The notes under the pieces are model-generated. The model did not search any database, had not been told where the DNA came from, and was given only the letters and a program-made list of their open reading frames with translations. From the NCBI GenBank assembly GCA_016787295.1, contig JAEUUX010000296.1, positions 1 through 32,238 of the forward strand: a stretch of DNA of 32,238 bases. Direction: 5' to 3'. Of the stretch, positions 7,765 to 15,414 are shown piece after piece; positions within the stretch are counted from its first letter, which is position 1, and each line of letters starts with the position of its first letter. This DNA comes from Chitinophagales bacterium. Its GTDB lineage: Bacteria; Bacteroidota; Bacteroidia; Chitinophagales; UBA2359. The translations under genes and the position numbers were made by a program.

Positions 7765-8522
7765 GGGAATATTGTGTTTTTGTTTTTATGATTTTTGAGG
7801 GTTTTGGAGAGTAGTTTTTGTTGTTTTTGGTGGTTTTTGAATTATGTCACCCCTTCGGGGTTTTTTCTGAAGATTGGGTTGTTGGATTTTGCTATAAACT
7901 TGTCACCCCTTCGGGGTTTTTTGATTGTTGGTAGGGCTTTTGTGGTTGTTAATTGTCAATTGTTAATTGTTAATGGTTGTGTGTGTTTTGTGTAAGGGAA
8001 TATTGTGTTGATAATTATTAATTGTTAATGGTTAATTGTTAATGTTTTTTTTGAGTGTGGGAATATTGTGTTTTTGTTTTTATGATTTTTGAGGGTTTTT
8101 GAGAGTAGTTTTTGTTGTTTTTGGTGGTTTTTGAATTATGTCACCCCTTCGGGGTTTTTTCTGAAGATTGGGTTGTTGGATTTTGCTATAAACTTGTCAC
8201 CCCTTCGGGGTTTTTTGATTGTTGGTGGGGCTTTTATGGTTGTTAATTGTCAATTGTTAATTGTTAATGGTTGTGTGTGTTTTGTGTAAGGGAATATTGT
8301 GTTGATAATTATTAATTGTTAATGGTTAATTGTTAATGTTTTTTTTAAGTGTGGGAATATTGTGTTTTTGTTTTTATGATTTTTGAGGGTTTTGGAGAGT
8401 AGTTTTTGTTATTTTTGGTGGTTTTTGAATTATGTCACCCCTTCGGGGTTTTTTCTAAAGATTATGTTGTTTGATTTTGCTATAAACTTGTCACCCCTTC
8501 GGGGTTTTTTGATTGTTGGTGG
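7765..8522. repeat. 294-bp tandem repeat, 2.6 units
   Basis: Units begin at 7765, 8059 and 8353, exactly 294 bp apart, and are nearly identical (a handful of substitutions). The third stops near 8522. Each full unit carries two CCCC-TTC-GGGG hairpins followed by T runs, a direct TCAATTGTTAATTGTTAATG stretch and a TTAATGG-rich tail. Matching 66-codon frames in units 1 and 2 begin with TTG and are a by-product of the repeat. Confidence 0.92.
7847..8510 (+). repeat. Six CCCC-TTC-GGGG hairpin elements
   Basis: TCACCCCTTCGGGGTTTTTT occurs at about 7847, 7903, 8141, 8197, 8435 and 8491. Every second copy is preceded by TATAAACTTG. The element folds as ACCCC/GGGGT around TTC with a downstream T run, so each copy resembles a short rightward terminator. 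Related copies with GTC or ATC in the loop occur at 14.56-14.68 kb, which makes this a dispersed family. Confidence 0.8.
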
Positions 8523-8792
8523 TTAATGGTTAGTTATTAATAGGTGTGGGTGGTTCATTTATGATGATATTTTTGTTTGGTTTTTTATAATGATTGAGTT
8601 GTTTTGAAATGTTGTTTTGCTGTTGTTGAGGTTCATTGATGTAAATATTAGTGTTAATTGATGGAATAATTAGGTGTTAATTATTTGTGATTATTTTGGA
8701 GGTTATTTTTTTGTTGTTCTTTTTAAGGTGTGTTTTTTGTGCTTTTTGTCGTTTATTTTTTGGTATGATGATTTAATAGTGTTGTTAATTAC

Positions 8793-8834
8793 AAAAGTCT
8801 CCTTTCTATATTGGTAGAAAGGAGACTTTTTGTT
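8793..8834 (-). terminator. Terminator of the porU2 gene at 8926-14007
   Basis: A perfect 16-bp stem joins AAAAGTCTCCTTTCTA (8793-8808) to 8815-8830 around a 6-base loop. The A and T ends make it bidirectional. It lies about 95 bases beyond the stop codon of the leftward gene. Confidence 0.85.
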
Positions 8835-8925
8835 TAAGTTAGGGTTTGTTTGGTGTAGTTATGTGTGTCTATTTTGTGTTGTTTTGTGAGCTTGTTAGTA
8901 TAAAGTGAATGATGTGGCTTGTGGT

Positions 8926-11900
8926 TTATCGCATTAGGTACATTTTACCTAAGTTGTTTTCAAAAAAACGGTCGGCAGGTGTGTCATAGTGTTGCAAGGT
9001 CTGCCCATTTAGGTGGTTGGTTACTTTATAGAGGTATAGACCGTTGCCAAGTTTGTTTCCATATTGGTCTGTGCCGTCCCATGCAAATTCTGTTATGTTT
9101 TTGCCTATGTGAATGTTGCCTAATTCGGTGGTAGATATTTCGCGCACTACCTTGCCTGATACGGTCATTATTTGAATTCGGAGGTCTTGTGGGACTTCGG
9201 CTCCTGTTAGGGTGAAAACAAAACGGGTTGATGTGGTAAAGGGGTTGGGATAGTTGAGCAGGTTGGAAATGGCAGGGCGATTGTCTACTGTAAAGCTGAT
9301 TCGGTAGGCATCATTAGCAAAATTGTTGTTGCTTCGGTCTTTTGCTTCTACTTTTAGGACATGTGTGCCATCGGGTAGGGTTGGACGGTAGCTTATGGTA
9401 GCTATATTGTTGTTGTTGGTTGCGGCTTGGTCGGTGGCGGGCGTGAAGGTTATGTTAGGATTGTTGAAATAGATGCGTTGCTCAATAGACCATAGGTTTA
9501 GACTGTCTTTATTGACTAAAAATAGGCGATAATCGCTGGTGTCGTTTAGCTCAAGGTTTCGGTTGTCGTCCTTAATGCGAATATTAATGGTGGGTTTGGC
9601 GGCAATGAGTTCGCCGTCTATGATGTGTCTGCCATCAAAGGTAACGTCTATGTTGGGATTTATTTTGTCGGTTGTGACAAAGAATGGTAGGTACATGACG
9701 TTGTTAAACTTGAATTTTTCTATTTGTTCGTCGTTTGGATTAATGACAACTGCGAGGATATTGTGTCCAATCATGTTGTCGGTTGAATAAGAAAATTGGG
9801 CGGTAGTGGTGCTTTGTGGGTTGATAGGTGGGAGAGCGGGCGGCGTAAGTTGGTAAACTTGTCCGTTTTCGGTGGTTATTTGGTAGTGAATGTTGACAGA
9901 GTCGGTGGCGTGTATCTCGGGATTTGTGATGCTGTATAGCAATGAAAGGTCTTCGCCTTGATTTAGGGTGTCGTTGTAGAAAACAAACTGGTTGGTTAGG
10001 TTAATAGCCATTTCGGGGGCGCGATGGAACAAGACTCTCCAATGTTGTAGCTGCGGTGGGGTGTTGTTGATGGTATCTTTGGTGTTGAGTTGTAGGCGAA
10101 TGAATCGGTATTGGTTGGCAGCTATGGAGCTGATGTCAATGGGGCTGTTGTTGGTGGTGAAAAGTAGGGTTTCTTGGTTGTTTTGTATGCCAAAAACCTG
10201 TACAGTTTGTTCGTCAGCAGAGGGATTTTCGTGGGGTATTGTTTGCCATTCGACGGTCTGCCATTGTGTAGCGGGACCAATAAGGGGCGTTTTAAAGTTG
10301 CCATTGTTGGCGGTGGTGATGGGTGTGATATTGAGTGTTGTGGGTGCTTCAGGTGTGGCAGAGATGGTAGCTTGTCCGCTGTTGGGTTTGTTTTTGATGC
10401 CAAAAGCCACAAAAGCCTTGGAAGTGTCTAAGTTGTTGAGGTTGTTGATGCCCATTTGTGTAAAAAATTGCTCCAATATGTCAGAATTTGGGCTGTCGAA
10501 GCGGTGATTTTTTACACTATAGACAAGAACATAGTAGTCATTGGGGACAATGTTTTGGATAAAATTATTGATATTGTTCCAATGTTCAGGTGTTTCGTTG
10601 GGAAATTCAAAAACGTATTTGGTTGAGAAGTCGCAATGGATATTATTGTATTGTCCCAAACCATTGCAGCCAAATTGTTGGTTGATATTTTGTGATGTCC
10701 ATGGAGTTAAGGGGAAATTGGGTGGCATTATGGCAAAAGCAATGCCATTTGTGCAGGAGTTTTGGAGGCAAGTATTTTGCTGTAGGACTTGGTTGTTGAG
10801 CAGGAACTGTAGGTTTGTAACAGCGCCTGTTTGTCGAGGGTTGTGGAGGTAGAGGGTATTGGTGTCGGTGACGTATTGGAATTGACGGGTAATGGGATTT
10901 ATTTCGGTGTTGTTGTAGTTGTTGTAGTTGTATTGGTAGTAGTGGGATTGGTTCCAGCCTTCGCTGCTTGTTGGGAGATAGATGAAAGAGGTATTTTTCC
11001 AACGTTCGGCTTCTCCTACTGCTGCTTTTCGGGCTGTTCGCCAATAGTAGACTTTGTTTGGCTGATAGTTGATGTCGGGCTGCCATGTTAATACGCCACC
11101 AATACTATTTTGCTGGTGTGTTTTGAGGGCGGGACTGTTAAAGGCTTCGGTGGTGTCTATTTGGAAAACATAGTCGAGTGGTGTGAGGTGTGGCTGTCCT
11201 GTGGAGGCATATAGTGTAATGGGCGGGTTTTGTGTAACGATAGAAAAGTTGCAAGGCGCAATAGGAATTAACAAATCGGCAAAGATGTAGAAGGTGAGTT
11301 CGGCTTGGTTGTTGTCTTCGCAAGATTCGGCAATTTCGTTGTTGGCATCGATGGTAATTAGCAGTCGATTTTCGCCTGCTGCAATAGCGGGGTCGCCTGT
11401 TGTTATGTATATTTGAAGGGTATCGTTGTAGACGGTTGCGGGTATGTGCCTTTGGTAGGTTTGTTGTGTGCCGTCGGGGAGTGTTCTTTTGATTTGGAGT
11501 GAGAAAGAATCGTTGACTGCTTTGCCTAAGTTACTGACGTTGATTTTTACGAGAAAAGAATCTAAATCAGTGGTGAGGTTTTGGGGAAATAAACTGATGT
11601 CGGTTCGGTTTGTGTTGTTTTCGATGATGTATTCGGGCAGGTCAAAGGTGCGAAGTCGGAGTGCGGGGTCTCCTGTGAGGGTGTATTCTTGGGCTGTTAT
11701 TTTTGCGCCTTTGTCATTGAGATATTGTAGGCTGATTTCGCTGATGGTTTGCTGTATGGATTTGCCAATTCCGTCGGTATAGTTGTCGTCGCAAAAATTA
11801 TTGTAGAAACGGCTTAGATAAGCATACAAATAGGTGGGAAATCCAAGCGAGGCGGTGCCAAGAAAACCAATTGAACCCAAGTTGTCTGCAAAAACATAGT

Positions 11901-14007
11901 CTTCGGGGAGGGTTGTTATTTCGGGTCTGCCGTCGTGTATGTCGCCTACGGAACAAGAGCCTGTTATAAAGAAAGGAAATTTGCCGTAATTGCTGTATTG
12001 GTAGGGATTATTGAGATTGACGTTGAGGAGTTCGCCAGAAGAATGCCCAAAAAAGGTGATAAGGTTTAATCCTGGGTTAATGTATTCGTGCAAGTCTTCG
12101 TCTTCGATGACTTGTTCGGAGATTCTGTTGTAGGTATGTATGACGTTTCCGCCCATTAGTGTGTCTTCATAGATATTTTTGTAGGCATTGAGGGTGCTAA
12201 TGAATTCGTTGGACTCGCTTAGGTTATATCCCCCTGCAATATGTAGGGCATCTTTCATCCAAGTTCGGGCTTCGCGGGTGCAAGGTGCATTTTGGTATTG
12301 GTCTTCATAAAGCATTAGTTTGTCTAAGTATATTCGTACTTGTTCGCTGCTGCGCGCGGGAACGCGTCCTACGGCTAATTGTGGTACATACGTGATGTTG
12401 GTAGATGTGGCGAGCATTTCGTCGGAGGCAACATTGCCATAGGTGGGAACTAAGCAGCGTTCGTAGATGTCTGTTATGCCAAAATCTTTGTATGCTATGC
12501 CTTTTCCCAATAATAAAAGATAGTCGGGGTCTGTAGTCCACGTTTGGAAGCAATGATTGATGAAGTTTCGGACGGCTAAGGGGTGTTTTCTTATGCCATA
12601 GCTAAATTGGTCGTATAGTTCTTCGGTGTTGACGATGAGTGTTTGGTGGTTGCCGCCTGCTGTGGAGGCGCGGTAGTCGCTGTATCGCTGGACTTGGTCG
12701 ATGTCGCCGCTGCGGAGGCTTGGGTGTGTGAGAATGAGGTAGTTGCCTTGATTTTGGGTTAAGCTATAGTCGGTGAAATGGGTTGTTTGGAGTTGTGGGA
12801 GGTTGTACATATTTTGGTTGCAGACGGGCGAGATGGTGCCATAGTCGCAAATATTGTCGGTGTTGATGACGTATATTTTGCGTTTGGTGGCGGTGGTGCT
12901 GGCGGGTGGCAGTAAAAATTTGATTAAGCCTGCTTCAAGTGTTGGCGTGAGGCGAAGTTGGTTGGTGAGGTCATATACGATGGGATTGCTGCCTGCATTG
13001 AAGCTGCTCATCTCGATGTATTTTTCGGTGTTGTTGTCTATTTCGAAAAGAAAGGCTTTGGTATTACTAAAATTGTAGTTGTGTGGATAAGTGATGGTGG
13101 CATAAGCGAGGCAGTTTTTGTTTTGTTCGACATTGGGCATATTAACAGACTCAACATTTAGGACGGAATTAGGAGGTGTGAGAGTGTTAATGGGAACTTT
13201 GAATTGGTGTTGATTGAGTTGGTAGCCTTCGAAAGTTGTGTCGATGTATATGGTGTTGTTTAGTTTGATTTTTACATGGTGGTCGATAAGTGTGCCTAAA
13301 ACGTTGGAGCGTCCAATGATTTTGGTGTATACTCTGGCGCTGTCGGTGGTGTTGGTATAGATGTCTGGGGTTGGGAAATTGAAATCGGCGTTTTGTCCTA
13401 TATTGATGTCGGTGCTAACATAGCCTTCGCCCGCTTCAAAATCGGAAAGGTTGCGGTATATGCCTGAAATGGAGGCAGGAAGTCCTTCGTAATAGGCTGA
13501 AAGGCTAATGTTGATGGGGTTTGTGTGCCAAAAGTGGGTTTCTTTGGCAGGAGGGTTGCTGATATTGTTGTTGGTGGTGGTGTAACGTTTGTTGGGTTGG
13601 TCGGGAATGGTGGTTAGGAAGTAGGTAGTGCTGTCTGTAAACAAGCTTCTATCAGGGTTTGGTTGCCATTGTGGATAGATGTAGAGCTGTGTGTCGAAGT
13701 TGCCGTTGTTTTTTTCACCAAAAAACTCTATGTAGTCGTTGTTGGAGAAGGTGTTGTCGGTGGTTACGTAGATGGGAATTTCTTGCCCGTTTTTGTAGAG
13801 ACGAAAATGGCTGCCTGTGAGAGACAAAGTGGTGGCAGTTAAGGCTGTATAGGGTATTCTATACAAACCTGTTTTGTGGATTTTGACTTTGTAGTAGGTT
13901 TTAGTAAAGTCTATCCAAGCATCGGTGCTTTGGGCGGAGGTTGTGCTGGTGAATATGCAGCTCATGATGAGCATGGTGCATAGGTAGAAATAATTTAGGG
14001 CTTTCAT
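8926..14007 (-). CDS. porU2: PorU2-like C25 (gingipain-fold) peptidase/sortase with T9SS domain, copy A
   Basis: This 1693-residue secreted protein opens with a signal peptide (about 25 residues, ending STTSAQ). An N-terminal PorU-like domain follows (NGQEIPIYVTT, then DYIEFFGEKNNG). The C25 peptidase domain spans about 420-790, with the catalytic His in FFGHSS (H655) and Cys in TGSCSVGD (C685). A CARDB-like domain (about 810-910), a long beta-rich region and a C-terminal T9SS sorting domain (about 1580-1693, beginning NYPNPFTTSTRF, ending KMYLMR) complete it. Family knowledge: PorU removes the sorting domain from T9SS cargo and attaches the cargo to the cell surface. Proteins of this size and layout are called PorU2. 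A secreted gingipain-like protease is the alternative. Its paralogue lies upstream at 15415-20490. The coding strand is rich in A and C (Thr, Asn, Gln codons). No -7 box is visible within about 90 bases of the start. Confidence 0.8.
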   Translation of the reverse strand: MKALNYFYLCTMLIMSCIFTSTTSAQSTDAWIDFTKTYYKVKIHKTGLYRIPYTALTATTLSLTGSHFRLYKNGQEIPIYVTTDNTFSNNDYIEFFGEKNNGNFDTQLYIYPQWQPNPDRSLFTDSTTYFLTTIPDQPNKRYTTTNNNISNPPAKETHFWHTNPINISLSAYYEGLPASISGIYRNLSDFEAGEGYVSTDINIGQNADFNFPTPDIYTNTTDSARVYTKIIGRSNVLGTLIDHHVKIKLNNTIYIDTTFEGYQLNQHQFKVPINTLTPPNSVLNVESVNMPNVEQNKNCLAYATITYPHNYNFSNTKAFLFEIDNNTEKYIEMSSFNAGSNPIVYDLTNQLRLTPTLEAGLIKFLLPPASTTATKRKIYVINTDNICDYGTISPVCNQNMYNLPQLQTTHFTDYSLTQNQGNYLILTHPSLRSGDIDQVQRYSDYRASTAGGNHQTLIVNTEELYDQFSYGIRKHPLAVRNFINHCFQTWTTDPDYLLLLGKGIAYKDFGITDIYERCLVPTYGNVASDEMLATSTNITYVPQLAVGRVPARSSEQVRIYLDKLMLYEDQYQNAPCTREARTWMKDALHIAGGYNLSESNEFISTLNAYKNIYEDTLMGGNVIHTYNRISEQVIEDEDLHEYINPGLNLITFFGHSSGELLNVNLNNPYQYSNYGKFPFFITGSCSVGDIHDGRPEITTLPEDYVFADNLGSIGFLGTASLGFPTYLYAYLSRFYNNFCDDNYTDGIGKSIQQTISEISLQYLNDKGAKITAQEYTLTGDPALRLRTFDLPEYIIENNTNRTDISLFPQNLTTDLDSFLVKINVSNLGKAVNDSFSLQIKRTLPDGTQQTYQRHIPATVYNDTLQIYITTGDPAIAAGENRLLITIDANNEIAESCEDNNQAELTFYIFADLLIPIAPCNFSIVTQNPPITLYASTGQPHLTPLDYVFQIDTTEAFNSPALKTHQQNSIGGVLTWQPDINYQPNKVYYWRTARKAAVGEAERWKNTSFIYLPTSSEGWNQSHYYQYNYNNYNNTEINPITRQFQYVTDTNTLYLHNPRQTGAVTNLQFLLNNQVLQQNTCLQNSCTNGIAFAIMPPNFPLTPWTSQNINQQFGCNGLGQYNNIHCDFSTKYVFEFPNETPEHWNNINNFIQNIVPNDYYVLVYSVKNHRFDSPNSDILEQFFTQMGINNLNNLDTSKAFVAFGIKNKPNSGQATISATPEAPTTLNITPITTANNGNFKTPLIGPATQWQTVEWQTIPHENPSADEQTVQVFGIQNNQETLLFTTNNSPIDISSIAANQYRFIRLQLNTKDTINNTPPQLQHWRVLFHRAPEMAINLTNQFVFYNDTLNQGEDLSLLYSITNPEIHATDSVNIHYQITTENGQVYQLTPPALPPINPQSTTTAQFSYSTDNMIGHNILAVVINPNDEQIEKFKFNNVMYLPFFVTTDKINPNIDVTFDGRHIIDGELIAAKPTINIRIKDDNRNLELNDTSDYRLFLVNKDSLNLWSIEQRIYFNNPNITFTPATDQAATNNNNIATISYRPTLPDGTHVLKVEAKDRSNNNFANDAYRISFTVDNRPAISNLLNYPNPFTTSTRFVFTLTGAEVPQDLRIQIMTVSGKVVREISTTELGNIHIGKNITEFAWDGTDQYGNKLGNGLYLYKVTNHLNGQTLQHYDTPADRFFENNLGKMYLMR

Positions 14008-14096
14008 TTTTAATTTTTTTGGTTTATTATTGTTGATTTTTGTTTTATTGTTTTTAATCTTCCGCTTGCTTTTTTTTAGCGTGAAGGGTTATTTTT

Positions 14097-14393
14097 GTTT
14101 TGGGTTGTGAGTTCTAATGTTTGGGTTGTGAGTTCTAACGTTTGGGTTGTGAGTTTTAATGTTTGGGTTACGAGTTCTAATGTTTGGGTTGTGAGTTCTA
14201 ACGTTTGGGTTGTGAGTTTTAATGTTTGGGTTGTGAGTTTTAATGTTTGGGTTGCGAGTTCTAACGTTTGGGTTGTGAGTTTTAATGTTTGGGTTGCGAG
14301 TTCTAATGTTTGGGTTGTGAGTTCTAACGTTTGGGTTGCGAGTTCTAACGTTTGGGTTATGGGTTTTAATGTTTGGGTTATGGGTTCTATTTA
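14097..14393. repeat. 21-bp minisatellite, 14 units, upstream of porU2 copy A
   Basis: Fourteen contiguous 21-bp units of the form GTTTGGGTTGTGAGTTCTAA plus C, without spacers. Variable positions are almost all transitions (GTG/GCG/ACG/ATG, TCT/TTT, AAC/AAT). The plus strand stays open as repeats of VWVVSSN, but most changes alter the residue, so there is no sign of selection for protein. The array lies about 90-390 bases upstream of the porU2 copy A start codon. Confidence 0.92.
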
Positions 14394-14557
14394 AGTGATA
14401 GTGTTCTGTGTTATTTGGTTTGTCGAAAAAAAGTTGTTTTTACTTTGGTAACGACATTATTAAGTGGTACTTATGAAAATAGCAACGATAAGAAAGTGTT
14501 CAAATAAGCTTTGAAAGGGTGATAGGTTTATGGCAAAAAAACGGAGCAAAAAAAGGT

Positions 14558-14675
14558 ATAAACCCCGATGGGGTGAAATGTGTCATGTTTTGTTGGATAA
14601 TGTGTCACCCCGTCGGGGTTTATGTTAATTATTCTATTATTTTGAGGCTATAAACTTGTCACCCCATCGGGGTTT
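14558..14675. repeat. Three more CCCC-N-TCGGGG palindromic elements
   Basis: ATAAACCCCGATGGGGTGA at 14558-14576 is inverted relative to TCACCCCGTCGGGGTTTAT at 14605-14623, so the pair can form one large cruciform. A third copy, TATAAACTTGTCACCCCATC followed by GGGGTTTTT, is at 14649-14677. They share the TATAAAC-TTGTCACCCC context with the elements at 7.8-8.5 kb. Confidence 0.8.
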
Positions 14676-14723
14676 TTATTATTTTGAGCTGGTAATCTTG
14701 TTAGTTAATTGGTTTGTTTTGAT

Positions 14724-14990
14724 GTTACCTTTCGCTAAAAAATATTGGCAAAAAACAAATTGAAATACTTAGCTTAAAGCCACATTTTACGCCTCAAATA
14801 CGTGAAAATAATGCGTAGAACGCTAAAATGCTGTCACTTTTGACCTATTTTTGTTGTAATAGGGCTTCAACAATACAATATATTGGTTAGCACATCTACC
14901 CATCTGAGTAAAAAAGTGCCCTTTCATGCTAAATGTAGCCTAAAAACACCCGAATCTTTTTTTCGAGTTAATTTTTTAGCGAAAGGTAAG
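14724..14990. mobile_element. MITE-like element with 19-bp terminal inverted repeats
   Basis: TTACCTTTCGCTAAAAAAT at 14725-14743 is perfectly inverted at 14971-14989. The 6-bp direct repeat TTTGAT flanks the pair at 14718-14723 and 14991-14996, one base outside each inverted repeat, as expected for a target-site duplication. The interior of about 225 bp has no coding frame, but imperfect symmetry continues inward (ACATTTTA-like and TAAATGT-like segments). This is the structure of a non-autonomous miniature inverted-repeat transposable element. No transposase with matching ends is in the window. Confidence 0.72.
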
Positions 14991-15136
14991 TTTGATAGTA
15001 ACAAATAACATCTTGATAAGGTTGTTATCGGATTGTCATTATCAAAATATCATTTCGCATTTGTCATTTTTTTAAAACAGCACAAGTTAAAACTACTTTT
15101 TAATGTTGTTATCAAACTGTAAAAGGATAAGGGTGT

Positions 15137-15260
15137 TTTTGTTCGAGTGGCGAAGCGCGTTAGGGATGCGGAGGGTGGCGTTAGCCAGTGCGTAGCTTGC
15201 GAAGCACCGCAGCGTAGCGAAGCCCGTAGCAGCCCGACCCGCAGGGGAACGCCCAAAAAA
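15137..15260 (-). repeat. ~125-bp dispersed GC-rich element, copy A
   Basis: On the minus strand it begins GGGCGTTCCCCTGCGGGTCG and ends in CGCTTCGCCACTCGAACAAA. It matches the plus strand at 22696-22818 at nearly every position except a central block of about 20 bases. It is clearly more GC-rich than the DNA around it. A chance 68-codon frame crosses it. It lies in the 3' region of porU2 copy B, just beyond that gene's terminator. Confidence 0.85.
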
Positions 15261-15324
15261 TATTAATGTATTATTATTGGGTTATTTAACTCAAATGGAT
15301 TGCTATTATTGTTTGTTTAATTAG

Positions 15325-15374
15325 AAAAGGTTGCTCCAAACGCTTTGGGTAGTTTGTGAGCAACCTTTTTTTAT
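15325..15374 (-). terminator. Terminator of porU2 copy B
   Basis: AAAAGGTTGCTC (15325-15336) pairs perfectly with GAGCAACCTTTT (15358-15369). On the minus strand the stem ends in TTTT followed by CTAATT. It lies about 45 bases past the stop codon at 15415. Confidence 0.75.
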
Positions 15375-15414
15375 TTTGTTTGGGGTTGGTGTAAGATTGC
15401 AAACTGGGGTTTGT

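Larger units (their letters stand above)
7498..8925. other. 1.4-kb gene-free convergent gap built of repeats
   Basis: This lies between the end of a rightward gene and the end of the leftward porU2 gene. No convincing coding region is present. In order it holds a terminator, AT-rich GTTAATG/GTTAATT microrepeats (7586-7640 and again inside later units), a 21-bp minisatellite, a 294-bp unit repeated 2.6 times with six CCCC-TTC-GGGG hairpins, about 250 bases of unique T-rich sequence, and the terminator of the leftward gene. The plus strand is markedly G+T-rich throughout. Confidence 0.8.
14008..15414. other. 1.4-kb gap between the two porU2 genes, repeat and MITE rich
   Basis: No gene is supported here. 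From left to right: about 90 T-rich bases before the porU2 copy A start, a 14-unit 21-bp minisatellite, three CCCC-N-TCGGGG elements, a MITE-like element with 19-bp terminal inverted repeats, a ~125-bp dispersed element, and the terminator of porU2 copy B. Because copy B has its own terminator, copy A needs a promoter in this stretch, but no clear TAnnTTTG on the minus strand was found. Confidence 0.75.

Noticed and set aside
7795-8289. Two 66-codon frames that are almost the same
   Set aside because: They start at TTG inside the 294-bp repeat and run through the CCCC-TTC-GGGG hairpins. The copies are duplicates, not evidence of coding.
14097-14393. CRISPR array
   Set aside because: The 21-bp units are back to back with no spacers, and no cas gene is present. 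The same applies to 7656-7758.
14095-14394. 99-codon frame of repeated VWVVSSN
   Set aside because: Any 21-bp repeat without a stop stays open. Most unit differences change the residue, and there is no promoter or start context.
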